Part shown: positions 35,236 to 45,400 of the stretch, one piece after another
Layout of the letters: every line of letters begins with the position of its first letter
Numbering within the stretch: position 1 is the stretch's first letter
Assembly (NCBI GenBank): GCA_907163345.1
Contig: CAJQUN010000043.1
Location: 4,639,001-4,703,000 of the forward strand
From: Haberlea rhodopensis
Taxonomy: Eukaryota; Streptophyta; Magnoliopsida; Lamiales; Gesneriaceae
DNA length: 64,000 bases
Direction: 5' to 3'
Position numbers and translations under genes: made by a program
The notes under the pieces: generated by a model
What the model was told of the DNA's origin: nothing
Seen by the model: the letters and a program-made list of their open reading frames with translations, nothing else
The model's database searches: none

Positions 35236-37274
35236 TGTAAGGACCCTAGTTCCTTAAGTGCGGATTAAAGGCATAATTAGAGCTAATATAAATTATCAGA
35301 GTAAAATAATCGTGTTGAGACTATGAGCCTTAAGAATTACATGCCAAAATGAGGACTATCAATGGATTAGTTACATTCCCAAATCAAATGAATGTTATCA
35401 ATTATAGCTTTACACTACTCCTAGAGTAGATACTATACAAAATTAATCATGTCCTTCCTTTCTCAAAGGAATTCTTCACAAGCTCACCACCTCAACCCGC
35501 TTAGCCCTTCTTATCATGCCAAAAGTGTACCTACAAGGACAACCCCCAAACATGAGCAATAATATCATTCATATTCAACACAATATGAATATAACGCGTA
35601 AATTCATAAATCACAATAAAACACTTCCTGTTTTCCCATGCATTTCAAAACGCTTCCAGTTTGGTTGTCCCTGTACCATAACTCATGAGTATAATCAATA
35701 GATTATTTAATGGTCTACACATGTCATGACACAATACCATCTCATCAATACCAAATACCAGTCACCAATCCCTAGTCTGTCCATCACAATGTATTTTAAT
35801 GCCCCTCGCTTATTTACATATAGGCGGCATAGAATAACCTCGCTTCAATGGACATGCGGCGCTCCCACCCCTCGCTTCACATTGAGCGGCAAATATTCTT
35901 TCCTCGCCCTATATGATAACCACGCTCAAATGTGCATTTAGCGGAAATAAACCAAATAGCGGCAAGCATTAAAATCATCAAGGGATGACCACGACTCATG
36001 GGATGTGCACCAATAACCATCATATGCATATACAATCATCATGCATAATTCAACATGTATTTGCATCCACAAGGCATAATCACATATATACTCGCATCCA
36101 CAATGCATAAACAATGAGTATATTAGATACATGTACCGTTGGGTGCCCGTACGTCCTCTACGTACCTTTCCAAAAGTGGAATTGATATGGCTTCACTTCC
36201 TTGGTTGCGTTGCTACCTGGGATGGTTCTACACAATCACACAACCCCATATTAGAAGCCAAATAATAGTCGAATACCAAAAATTCGTCAAAAGAAATCAT
36301 TTTTTCAAAATTCCACAGCTGGCGATCGATCGCTTCGCTGAGGCGATCGATCGCCTCAATTTTTTCTTCGCGGCGATCGATCGCGCCAAACATGGCGATC
36401 GATCGACTACCTCATATTTAGCCACTGCCTCTCGGCGATCGGTCGCCCCTTTTCAGGCGATCGATCGCCTGCCCTGCGATTTGGCTACTGCCCATAGGCG
36501 ATCGGTCGCCTCTTTTCAGGCGGTCGATCGCCTCGTTCAGACTCGCGATTTTCACCATTAAAGCACACCAAAACCTTTCCAAACCATACCAAAACTTCTC
36601 CCAACAACCCAACAACAAAATAACATCATAAACCTCCAAAATACACCTCAAAACAAGCATAAATCCAACCCTCAATTAAAACAACACCAACCCACAACAA
36701 ACCCATTTCAAAATCATTCAAAACCATTTCAAAACTAAACCAAACACTATAAAAATGACATGGAGGCATCCATACCTCTTGGGGACCTCAAATCTCCCAA
36801 TAAACTTCACAAATCAACTTTTTGCAAGAATTTCTCTTCACCCCTAAGCTCAAAAACGAAAATGAGGGGGGTAGGGTTTGTGGGAAGTGATTTTGGGGGA
36901 TTTAGTAAAGTGTTTTGGTACAGGTGGGGGTAGGGGTTTTAAAACAAGTCCAATTGTATCCCCACAACTAACATGATGTATTAAACATCCCAACATGATA
37001 TTTAAAAGGCATTTCACCAAAATGCACCATAATCACAATTAAACTCATGCTTTACAATTAATTGCTAACCATGACAAATAAATCATGCTAATAACAATTT
37101 TCCCAATATGCACAACATGCACCCTGAAATGCTCTCCCCGGTCACTCTATCATGTGACTAAGCATTTCAATACATTAAATAAATCCAGCACATAATCAAT
37201 TAATTACCACCATAATTAATCATATAAACACAATTAATGCCCAAATTGCAATTAATTATTTCGGGGATATCACA
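35236..37274 (-). repeat. 5' LTR of element F (2039 bp)
   Basis: Same ends as the 3' LTR. The donor-like AAG|GTACGT is at 36165. The acceptor-like TTACAG ends at 35023, so a leader intron of about 1143 bases would remove the inverted-repeat array and primer site. The CGATCG array (36322-36531) has two extra palindromes compared with the 3' LTR. Confidence 0.95.
36322..36531 (-). repeat. Paired CGATCGATCG palindromes in F 5' LTR
   Basis: At least eight dyads, in pairs 21 or 22 bp apart. Compared with the 3' LTR there is an extra 22-bp unit (ending at about 36413) and an extra pair at 36322/36343. Confidence 0.9.
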
Positions 37275-37279
37275 TACCC

Positions 37280-38507
37280 TGTGGCATCTTACCACATTAT
37301 AAACATCGCATGGCCTCTTACCATGTGGGGCGTCTTACCCCGTGGCATCTTACCACAAATAGTATCGCATGGCCTCTTACCATGTGGGGCATCTTACCCC
37401 GTGGCATCTTACCACAAATAACATCGCATGGCCTCTTACCATGTGGGGCATCTTACCCCGTGGCATCTTACCACGTATAACATCATAGACATCTTATAAA
37501 CACGTAAACATCTTATAAACATCCTAAACATCTTATAGACATCATCATTTCATCATGTATACTCATGCAATAAAAGCATAGTCGTAGTGTAAGGATGTGT
37601 TTTACCGTCCGATGCCCGTACGTCTCTTACGTACCTTTTCAAAAGGAGGAGGAGTCAACAGACTTATCTCCTTGATTGTGCTGGTACCTGGGATGGCTCT
37701 ACACAACCACATAATACAATATTATGTAAGCACTTAAATTCAAGGTTTCATAAAACCTAAGCTAGCATGCATCATAACATCCTCATAAACTTTGAGCTCA
37801 TCCAAACTTACAGAAAACAGGGCATCATAACATTACCCAGATTTTCGAACACCTAGTTTCCAAGCCAGGAATCTATCACATAAAAAGTATAAAGTGTTCG
37901 ATCTAATATGCTAGTAGTTACATAACACTAACATACAAGCACCCAAACCAAGGTTTCGACCAACCCTTATACTAGCATGCTGAAAACCACTCAACCAAAC
38001 CCTAACTTAACCAAGCTCCCAGAAAACAGAGTCATGGATTACCTCACCCTTTTTGCTCCCTTTTTGGCAAGGATTTCTCAACACAATCCACAAGCCAAAT
38101 CTCCACCTTTCTGCAGCTCTTCCTGGATGATTTTTGGGGAGAGGAAGGGGAGAGGAAGAAGTGTTTTGGAGGCAATGAGTGAAGCATGGGTGAAGGGTGT
38201 GATGGGGTATGGGCTGCCAAGTGGGGGGGGGGGGGGTGGCCGAGTGGCAGGGGTGGGTGATGTGGCTTGGGTGGTCATGTGGTGTTTAATTGTGTCCCGG
38301 TAAATAGTACGATGTATTAAAATATCCTCACTCGATATTTTATAACTTCATTTAAATTAATACATCCTTTAAAACACCCAACATTCCCCCTAAATCATAT
38401 CATCATATCATAATTATACTTCCCCAATTTAAATACACCACAACCCTTAAACATATCATAAATCATCATCATAGCACATAATCATATAACATTTCGGGGG
38501 TATTACA
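37280..38507 (-). repeat. 5' LTR of element E, outer part
   Basis: It continues E's LTR after the F insertion to its TGTAATACCC start at 38507. Near 37724 there is a junction that drops about 510 bp present in the 3' LTR, including the entire CGATCG array. The homopolymer is G14 here (38223-38236) against G17 in the 3' LTR. The donor-like site is at 37634. Confidence 0.9.
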
Positions 38508-38512
38508 GAACA

Positions 38513-39257
38513 TAAATGGAATATCAATACTCGTACGTCAACACGTACCTGTTGTGCGATACAAAATATATAATGTCAAGCGTCAATGTTTAACCAACTC
38601 GCTATCATGTCCCTTGTGATGGTGCTACATGAATACCAACAATGTATAATTGTATAATATGCCTCACCATCAAATTCCAAAAAATGTAACTTTTTTCAAC
38701 ATTTTAACCCTAGAGATCGATTTCCACTTTTACGCGATCGGTCGCCAAAACTTTCTGGCCATCAGTGATTGATCTCTATGTTTCATGCAATCCATCGCCT
38801 GCTAGCTATCGAACGGTCGCGATCACGTGATCGATCGCCCATGTGTTAAACCGCCTTATTGTTTTGTCTCAGCATCGGCGATCGATCGCTCCTTACCACG
38901 CGATCGATCGATATGCTCTGTTTTTTTCAGAACATGGCGATTTTGAGCTTATTATCATGGTCCACGTCCTACAACTCAACTTATTCCATCAGAACTTGAT
39001 AATTGCATACTCTAGCATCATATAAACATGTTTCCTTACCTAAACAACTAAATTCTTTACATTATATCTCATATGAATTCAAGAGCTATCAAGTAACATA
39101 TGCTTATACATCAACTCAATTTAAACAAACACATAACATGTACATAAACACATAACTCTTACCACACAACTCCAATTCATAATTCACAACAACTTTCCTT
39201 TTAATTCCAAGCTCGACCCAAAGACAAATATACAAGAGGAATGAAAGGTTTGGAATG
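38513..39257 (-). repeat. LTR remnant L, right part
   Basis: It continues L after E. It has a donor-like CAG|GTACGT at 38548 and degenerate CGATCG palindromes at about 38712-38912, with a clear pair at 38878/38900 (22 bp). From about 38940 to 39257 it is AT-rich leader-like sequence without genes. It is cut at 39257 by the start of LTR K. Confidence 0.55.
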
Positions 39258-40184
39258 TGTGATATCCAGAAATTCTTTGTGTTGATCCCATAGTGATTAT
39301 GATCCTTAATGGATTTTAATTGGAGTGATTGTGAGATAATTATGGTGTTGAGACTCCCGAGGATTTTAATCCGGTATCGAGGTCGTTGGGCCCAAGGGTG
39401 ACATTTATTCTCATTAAGATGATAGACCTTGAAAAAATTGTGTTGGTAGTGGTATCTGGGATCTTTGGAGCTTTGGATTGAGATTGGTCATGAATAGTAA
39501 GTGGGAGATAATTATGAACACATATGATTTTTAATGAGTCAGGGTGCGAGTATTTGAGACTCGCGTTTTTGGAGCCTTGGTACTACGTATACCAAGTGGA
39601 CTCGGTGTTCAATCAGTTGGCATTTCGTTTCTCTCTCTCTCCCACACGTTTCCTCTCCCTTCACCTTTCCCCTCCTGTTTTCCTCTCGGAGCAAAATCGA
39701 GCAAGGCTCGATCTCGGAAGGAGGTTTCTCGAAGATAATTTTGTAACTTCTTCCCCTCGCAGTTACCTTCGTTTTGATTGTAATGTTGTAGGGTTTGAGC
39801 ATGTGTAGAGTTGGGTATGTGTTTTTGGATTTTTGGAGATTTTTGGTTGTTATGTTTTGGGAAGGATTTAAGGTTCCTTGTTGAGTTTTTGGGGTGTATT
39901 AGGTGTTGGAATTAATTTTTTGTGGGTTTTAGCTTGTAAAATGCCATTTTTTGCTGTTACAGAGCTCGCAGATCGATCGAAAAATGGGCTTGATCGATCA
40001 CGCATCGTTAGAAGAATTTGACGGCGATAAACAGTACGCTCGATCGATCGAGCAAAGCGGCCGATTGATCGAGAAGGTCGGGCGATCGATTTAGAAATGT
40101 GCTCAATCGATCGATCGAAGATGGATTTTGGGCATAAAATTTTTGGGGCTCTCGATAGATCGAGCACCCTTGGCCGATCGATCG
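39258..40184 (+). repeat. LTR K, first part (interrupted by G and then I)
   Basis: It starts TGTGATATCC. Its first 400 bp follow the A/B/C LTR word order (GTTGGGCC, TTCTCATT, GATTTTTAATGA). A CT-rich stretch at 39630-39680 would be the transcription leader. CGATCG palindromes lie at 39971-40184, with pairs 39971/39992 and 40040/40061 (21 bp each). G enters at 40185 inside the last palindrome. K resumes at 49115-49250 and, after element I, at 63425. Whether K is a solo LTR or one end of an element cannot be told. Confidence 0.65.
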
Positions 40185-40523
40185 TGTGATATCCCCGAAA
40201 TGGTTAATTGCATTTGTGCATTAATAATGATTATTATGATTAATTATGTGGTAATTAATTGTGTGTTGGAATTTATTTACCTTATGGAAATGCATGGTCA
40301 TGTGGATAGGGTGACCCGGGGTTGCATTTCAGGGTGCATGTGGTGCATGTTGGGTAAATATTATTGGAAGCATGATTTATTTGCCTTTGGTAGCAATTTA
40401 TTAGAAATCATGTGTTTAAATGGTATTTGGTGCATTTTGAGTAAATGCTTTGAAAAATATCATGTTGGGATGTTTTATACACCATGGAATTGTTGGTGTG
40501 CATTTTAATTAAAACCCACCTCT

Positions 40524-40529
40524 TATATA
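40524..40529 (+). promoter_or_regulatory. TATA box of G 5' LTR
   Basis: TATATA about 340 bases into the LTR, followed by a pyrimidine-rich stretch. It is at the same distance from the LTR start as the TATA boxes of A, B and C. The 3' LTR copy is at 47386-47391. Confidence 0.6.
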
Positions 40530-40936
40530 CCCAAACCCCACCTTTATCATCCATCACTTTACCTTTACAAAAAAATCAAATCCACAAACCCTTCCCTTTC
40601 CCTTATTTTCGAGTTCCACCTTTGAGGTGAAGAGGAGTCCTTACAAACTTTGATTTGTGGAAGATTGTTGGGTGATTTGAGGTCCCCAAGAGGTATGGAT
40701 ACCTCATTATTACTTTTTGTAAGGTTTTATTTGAGTTTGGGTTGATTTTGAAGGGTTTTAAAATGGGTTTTGTTGGGTTGTTGTGGGTTTGTTTAAAGGT
40801 TGGATTTATGGTTGTTTTAAGGTATATTTTAGTGGTTTAAGTTGTTATTTTTGTTGTTGGTTGTTTGGTTAAGTGTTGGATTGGGTTGGAAGAAATTTTG
40901 GGAACAAAAATGGTGAAAAACGCATGTCTGCGCGAG

Positions 40937-41158
40937 GCGATCGATCGCCTGAAAAGAGGCGACCGATCGCCAAGAGACAGTGGCATTTTTACGGGTTAGG
41001 CGATCGATCGCCTAAAATGGGGCGACCGATCGCCGAGAGGCAGTGGCCAAATCAAAGGGATGGCGATCGATCGCCATCTTTAAGGCGGCGATCTGGCGAC
41101 CGATCGCCGCAGTGTAAATTTTGAGGCGACCGATCGCCTGGGTGAAGCGATCGATCGC
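40937..41158 (+). repeat. Paired CGATCGATCG palindromes in G 5' LTR
   Basis: Eight dyads start at 40937, 40959, 41000, 41022, 41063, 41096, 41126 and 41147. Within-pair steps are 22, 22, 33 and 21 bp. In the 3' LTR (47799-48009) the third pair is 22 bp, so this copy has an 11-bp insertion. In three pairs the first member is GCGATCGATCGC and the second GCGACCGATCGC; in the last pair the order is reversed. Confidence 0.95.
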
Positions 41159-41507
41159 CGCCTGTGGAATTTTGGAAAATGGTTTATTTTGTCAAATTTT
41201 TGGTATTTGGCTATTATTTGGCTTCTAATATGGGGTTGTGTGATTGTGTATAACCATCCCAGGTAGCAACACAACCGAGGAATTGAAGCCGGACCAATTC
41301 CACTTTTGGAAAGATACGTAGTGGACGTACGGGCACCCCAACGGTACATGTATCTTATATACTTATTGTTTATGCATTGTGGATGCAAGTATATATGTGG
41401 TATTGCATAGTGGATGCAAATACATGTTATGCATGATGTTTATAGATGCATATGCTTATTGGTGCACATCCCATGAGTCGTGGTCATCCCTTGATGATTT
41501 TAATGCT

Positions 41508-41695
41508 TGCCGCTATTTGGTTTGGTTCCGCTAAATGTGAAGCGAGGGGTGGGAGCGCCGCATGTCACATTTGAGCGTGGTTATCATATGGGGCGAGGAA
41601 AGGGTATTTGCCGCTCAACGAGAGGCGAGGGGTGGGAGTCCCGCAGTCCGTTGAAGCGAGGTTATCCTATGCCGCTCATATGTAAATAAGCGAGG
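41508..41695 (+). repeat. GCGAGG/CCGC inverted-repeat array in G 5' LTR
   Basis: AGCGAGG-type words alternate with CCGC(T) words every 15-18 bp over about 190 bp, giving overlapping AGCG...CGCT stems. It lies between the donor-like site and the LTR end. The 3' LTR copy is at 48361-48548. Confidence 0.82.
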
Positions 41696-42262
41696 GGCAT
41701 TAAAATACATTGTGATGGACAGACTAGGGATTGGGGATCAGTATTGGTTATTGATCAGTTGGTATATGTCATGACATGTTTTGGCCATTAAAATAATCTG
41801 TTGATTATACTCATGAGTTATGGTACAGGGACAACCAAACGGGAAGCGTTTGAAATGCATGGAAAACAGGAAGTGTTTTATATTGATTATGCATTTACGC
41901 TTTATCTTCATATTGTGTTGAATATGAATGATTATTATTGCTCATGTTTGGGGGTTGTCCTTGTAGGTACCTTTTTGGCATGATAGAAGAGCTTGAACGG
42001 GTTGAGGTGGTGAGCTTGAGAAGCATTCTTTTGAGGCAGAAAGGACAGGATTATTTTGGATAGTATCTACTCTAGGAGTAGTATAAAACTATAATGAAAA
42101 CACATTCATTGATTGGAATGTAATTAATCCTTTTGGTAGTCCTTTATTTTGGCATGTAAATGCTTAAGCTCATAGACTCCACTTGTTTATTATACTCTGA
42201 TCATTGTTATTAGCTCTATTATGCCTTCTTTCCGCACTTAAGGATTAGGGTCCTTACATTAG

Positions 42263-42274
42263 TGGTATCAGAGC
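42263..42274 (+). other. Primer binding site, initiator tRNA-Met (element G)
   Basis: TGGTATCAGAGC, four bases after the LTR end CCTTACA at 42258. Confidence 0.96.
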
Positions 42275-42469
42275 AGTGGTTAGAGAACCCGGGAACGAGT
42301 GAAGGGTAGCCTTAGCATGTTTGGCTAGGTGCTTACATTTGAAGCATGTTTATGCATGTGGTGCATATTGGTGTATATTTTGTTATACTAACATGCTTAT
42401 ATCACTCCTGTTATCTATCGACATGACATATATATTGCTTTGGATTGTTGTTAACATTTGTGTTACAGC

Positions 42470-45400
42470 ATGGCTGCTAATGAGGAAGTCGGAGATGTTG
42501 GGAGTGTTAATGCAAGTATCGGACAGGCAAATCCTCTACCTCCACCGGCCGTAGGCATGGAACCCGTGGTTCAGTTATTGCTGCCGGGCGAGATTAGCTT
42601 GACACAGTTTCTGTCGTATCATCCGCCCCGGTTTGAGGGGACAGAGTCCGGAGAAGAGGCTGAAGAGTGGTTGGAAAGACTTGAGCAGATCTTTGTATCG
42701 GCTCCTTGTGCTGTGACAGCTTGGCTGAGGCTAGCGGAGTTTCAATTAGCCAAGAAACCATTGATGTGGTGGAGGAGCACAGTGATGGAGATGAGAGCAC
42801 TAGGTGCTGTGATTGATTGGACGCTCTTCAGGACCAGGTTCTTGAACCGATACTTCTCCGCGGCAGCAAGACAGGCAAAGGAGGATGAATTTACCAGTTT
42901 GAGGCAGGGGAACATGACAGTGGCGGACTATGCCACACGGTACTCTTCGTTGTTGAGGTACGTTCCCCACATTGCCACCAGTGGGCACGCTAAGATGAGG
43001 AATTTTATGAAGGGATTGCGACCGGAGCTCTATGATCAGGTTATCACCAATAACCCGACTTCTTTTGATGATGCTCTCACAAGAGCGGAGCTTGCTGAGC
43101 TAGGAGTAGGAGCTTACGCTATGCCACCACCGGTACCACAACAGAGGCAGACTAGTGACAGTTTGAGGCCTCGGGGTGAGCCGTTTAAGCCCCGTGGTGC
43201 CTCTTCATCTTCGCGATATGGTGGAAAGAAACACTTTGGACAGAAGCAGGATAACAAGAAGGGCAATTGGTCGGCCAATAGAGGATCTTCACAAGGGGAC
43301 AGGCCGGGAGAGCCGAGGTGCAACAATTGTGGAGGGCCACATTCTTCAAACAAGTGTCCTGCATGTTATATCTGTGGCAAGATGGGCCACATTGCTTGGT
43401 ATTGCCCCACTCGGGGAGGACAGTCAGAGTATCAGGGCAACAGGCCGAGATTTGATGACCGGACAGTGCAGCAGAGGCAGCAGTTTGGGCCTCGACCATC
43501 GGGAGGTCAGACAGTAGGACCACCCCAGGGGCAGGTATATGCACTGACCAGGGAGCAGGCCCAGGCAGCCCCAGAGGAGGTGATTGCCGGTACGTGTCAT
43601 TTATTTACGTACCCTGCTTTTATTTTGATCGATACAGGTGCCTCCCATTCTTTTGTATCGGTGGGTTTTGTGGAAAGACACCATGTGCGCACGTCTTCTT
43701 TACCCACGCCTCTCCTTGTCTCGACACCCACTGGAAGAAATGTAGTTGCTGATCAGTTTATGGCAGACTGCCTCATTTATTTTGAGGGCAACGAATTGAG
43801 ATCAGACTTGATTGTGCTGGGTATGTCAGACTTCGACTGCATCTTGGGTATAGATGTTCTGAACAGATATCAGGCAGTGGTAGATTGCCGACAGAGGACA
43901 GTGAAGTTCAGACCTGAGTTGGGCAGTCAGTGGACTTTCTATGGCAACGGTTCTCGTGCGAAGATTCCGTTGATTTCAGCGATCAAGATGACTCAGTTGT
44001 TGGAACGTGGACACACGGGTTATCTCATTTATACCGTGGACACGTCTGGGAAGAGTAAAGAACTCAGAGTTGAGGATGTACCAATAGTGGCAGAGTTCGC
44101 TGAAGTATTTCCAGAAGAGATCCCAGGATTCCCACCGGCTAGGGAAGTCGAGTTTGGGATCGAGCTGTTGCCAGGGACATCCGCTATCTCTCGTGCACCT
44201 TATAGGATGGCACCGGCTGAGCTGAGAGAGTTGAAAGAACAGTTGCAGGATCTCCTTGATAAGGGTTATATACGCCCGAGCGTGTCGCCATGGGGCGCAC
44301 CAGTTCTCTTTGTGAAGAAGAAGGACGGTTCGATGCGGTTGTGTATCGATTATCGGCAACTGAATAAGTCTACAGTGAAAAACAAGTATCCTCTTCCAAG
44401 GATCGATGATCTGTTTGATCAGTTGCAAGGTACCAGGGTGTATAGTAAGATTGATTTGAGATCCGGGTATCATCAGATTCGGGTCAGAGAGGAAGATGTG
44501 CAGAAGACAGCATTCCGGACCCGATATGGACATTATGAGTTCCTTGTGATGCCGTTCGGCGTGACAAATGCTCCAGCAGTCTTCATGAGTCTGATGAACA
44601 GAGTGTTTCAGCAGTATCTTGATCAGTTCGTCATTGTGTTTATTGACGATATTCTTATCTACTCCCGGAGTGAGGAAGAGCATGTGAAACACTTGAGGAC
44701 AGTGCTTCAGATTCTCAGAGAGCATCAGTTGTATGCTAAGCTCAGTAAGTGTGAATTTTGGCTGAGCAGTGTAGTGTTTCTGGGGCACGTCATATCGAGC
44801 AGCGGGATATCTGTGGATCCCAAGAAGATTGAGGCCGTGATGGAGTGGGCTGCCCCCACTTCTGTGCCTGAGATTCGGAGTTTTCTTGGTTTGGCCGGGT
44901 ATTATCGACGCTTCGTCGAGGGCTTTTCAAAGATTGCCAAGCCGTTGACTCAGTTGACTCAGAAAGGAGTGCCTTTCTTTTGGTCAGAAACTTGTGAGGA
45001 GAGCTTCCAGGAGTTGAAGCACCGATTGACGACGGCGCCAGTGTTAGTGATCCCGACGAAGAACTCCAGATTTGTTCTGTATACTGATGCATCACTGCAG
45101 GGCCTTGGGTGTGTTCTGATGCAAGATAAGCATGTGGTAGCTTATGCGTCGAGGCAGTTGAAGCCGCATGAGACCAGATATCCAGTTCATGACTTGGAAT
45201 TGGCGGCTATCATCTTCGCCCTGAAGATCTGGAGGCATTATTTGTATGGTACTTCATTCACCATATACACGGATCACAAGAGCCTCAAATTTTTATTCAC
45301 TCAGGCAGAGCTGAACATGAGGCAGAGGAGGTGGATGGACATACTCAAGGACTATGATTGCGAGATCGAGTACCATCCGGGGAAAGCCAATTTGACAGCA

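Larger units (their letters stand above)
28404..37274 (-). mobile_element. Element F: chromovirus with near-identical LTRs but dead gag-pol
   Basis: Minus-strand order: 5' LTR (37274-35236), primer site (35231-35220), broken gag-pol (35021-30492), polypurine tract (AAGTAGGGGAGTAT near 30422-30435), 3' LTR (30421-28404). The target duplication TACCC is exact (28399-28403, 37275-37279). The coding part is very close to G. The LTRs differ mainly by two array indels and one deletion of about 28 bp, which points to recent insertion. Confidence 0.95.
21022..38507 (-). mobile_element. Element E: old chromovirus (Ty3/gypsy) with element F inserted in its 5' LTR
   Basis: Minus-strand order: 5' LTR (38507-37280 and 28403-27964), initiator-Met primer site (27959-27948), broken gag-pol (27760-23201), polypurine tract (AAGTAGGGGAGT near 23191-23202), 3' LTR (23188-21022). 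The 5-bp target duplication is GATCA (21017-21021) and GAACA (38508-38512), one base apart. F lies at 28404-37274. The many frame breaks and LTR differences make E older than F and G. Confidence 0.9.
40185..42258 (+). repeat. 5' LTR of element G (2074 bp)
   Basis: From TGTGATATCC to CCTTACA. The order inside is TATATA (40524), CT-rich leader, CGATCG pairs (40937-41158), conserved CCATCCCAGG, donor-like site at 41314 (mutated to AT here), GCGAGG/CCGC array (41508-41695), then a CAGGGACAACC word and the LTR end. No gene is seen. Confidence 0.96.

Noticed and set aside
40937..41158. CRISPR-like array of palindromes and spacers
   Set aside because: Spacers are 9-10 or 20-40 bp and not unique, the DNA is plant LTR sequence, and there are no cas genes.
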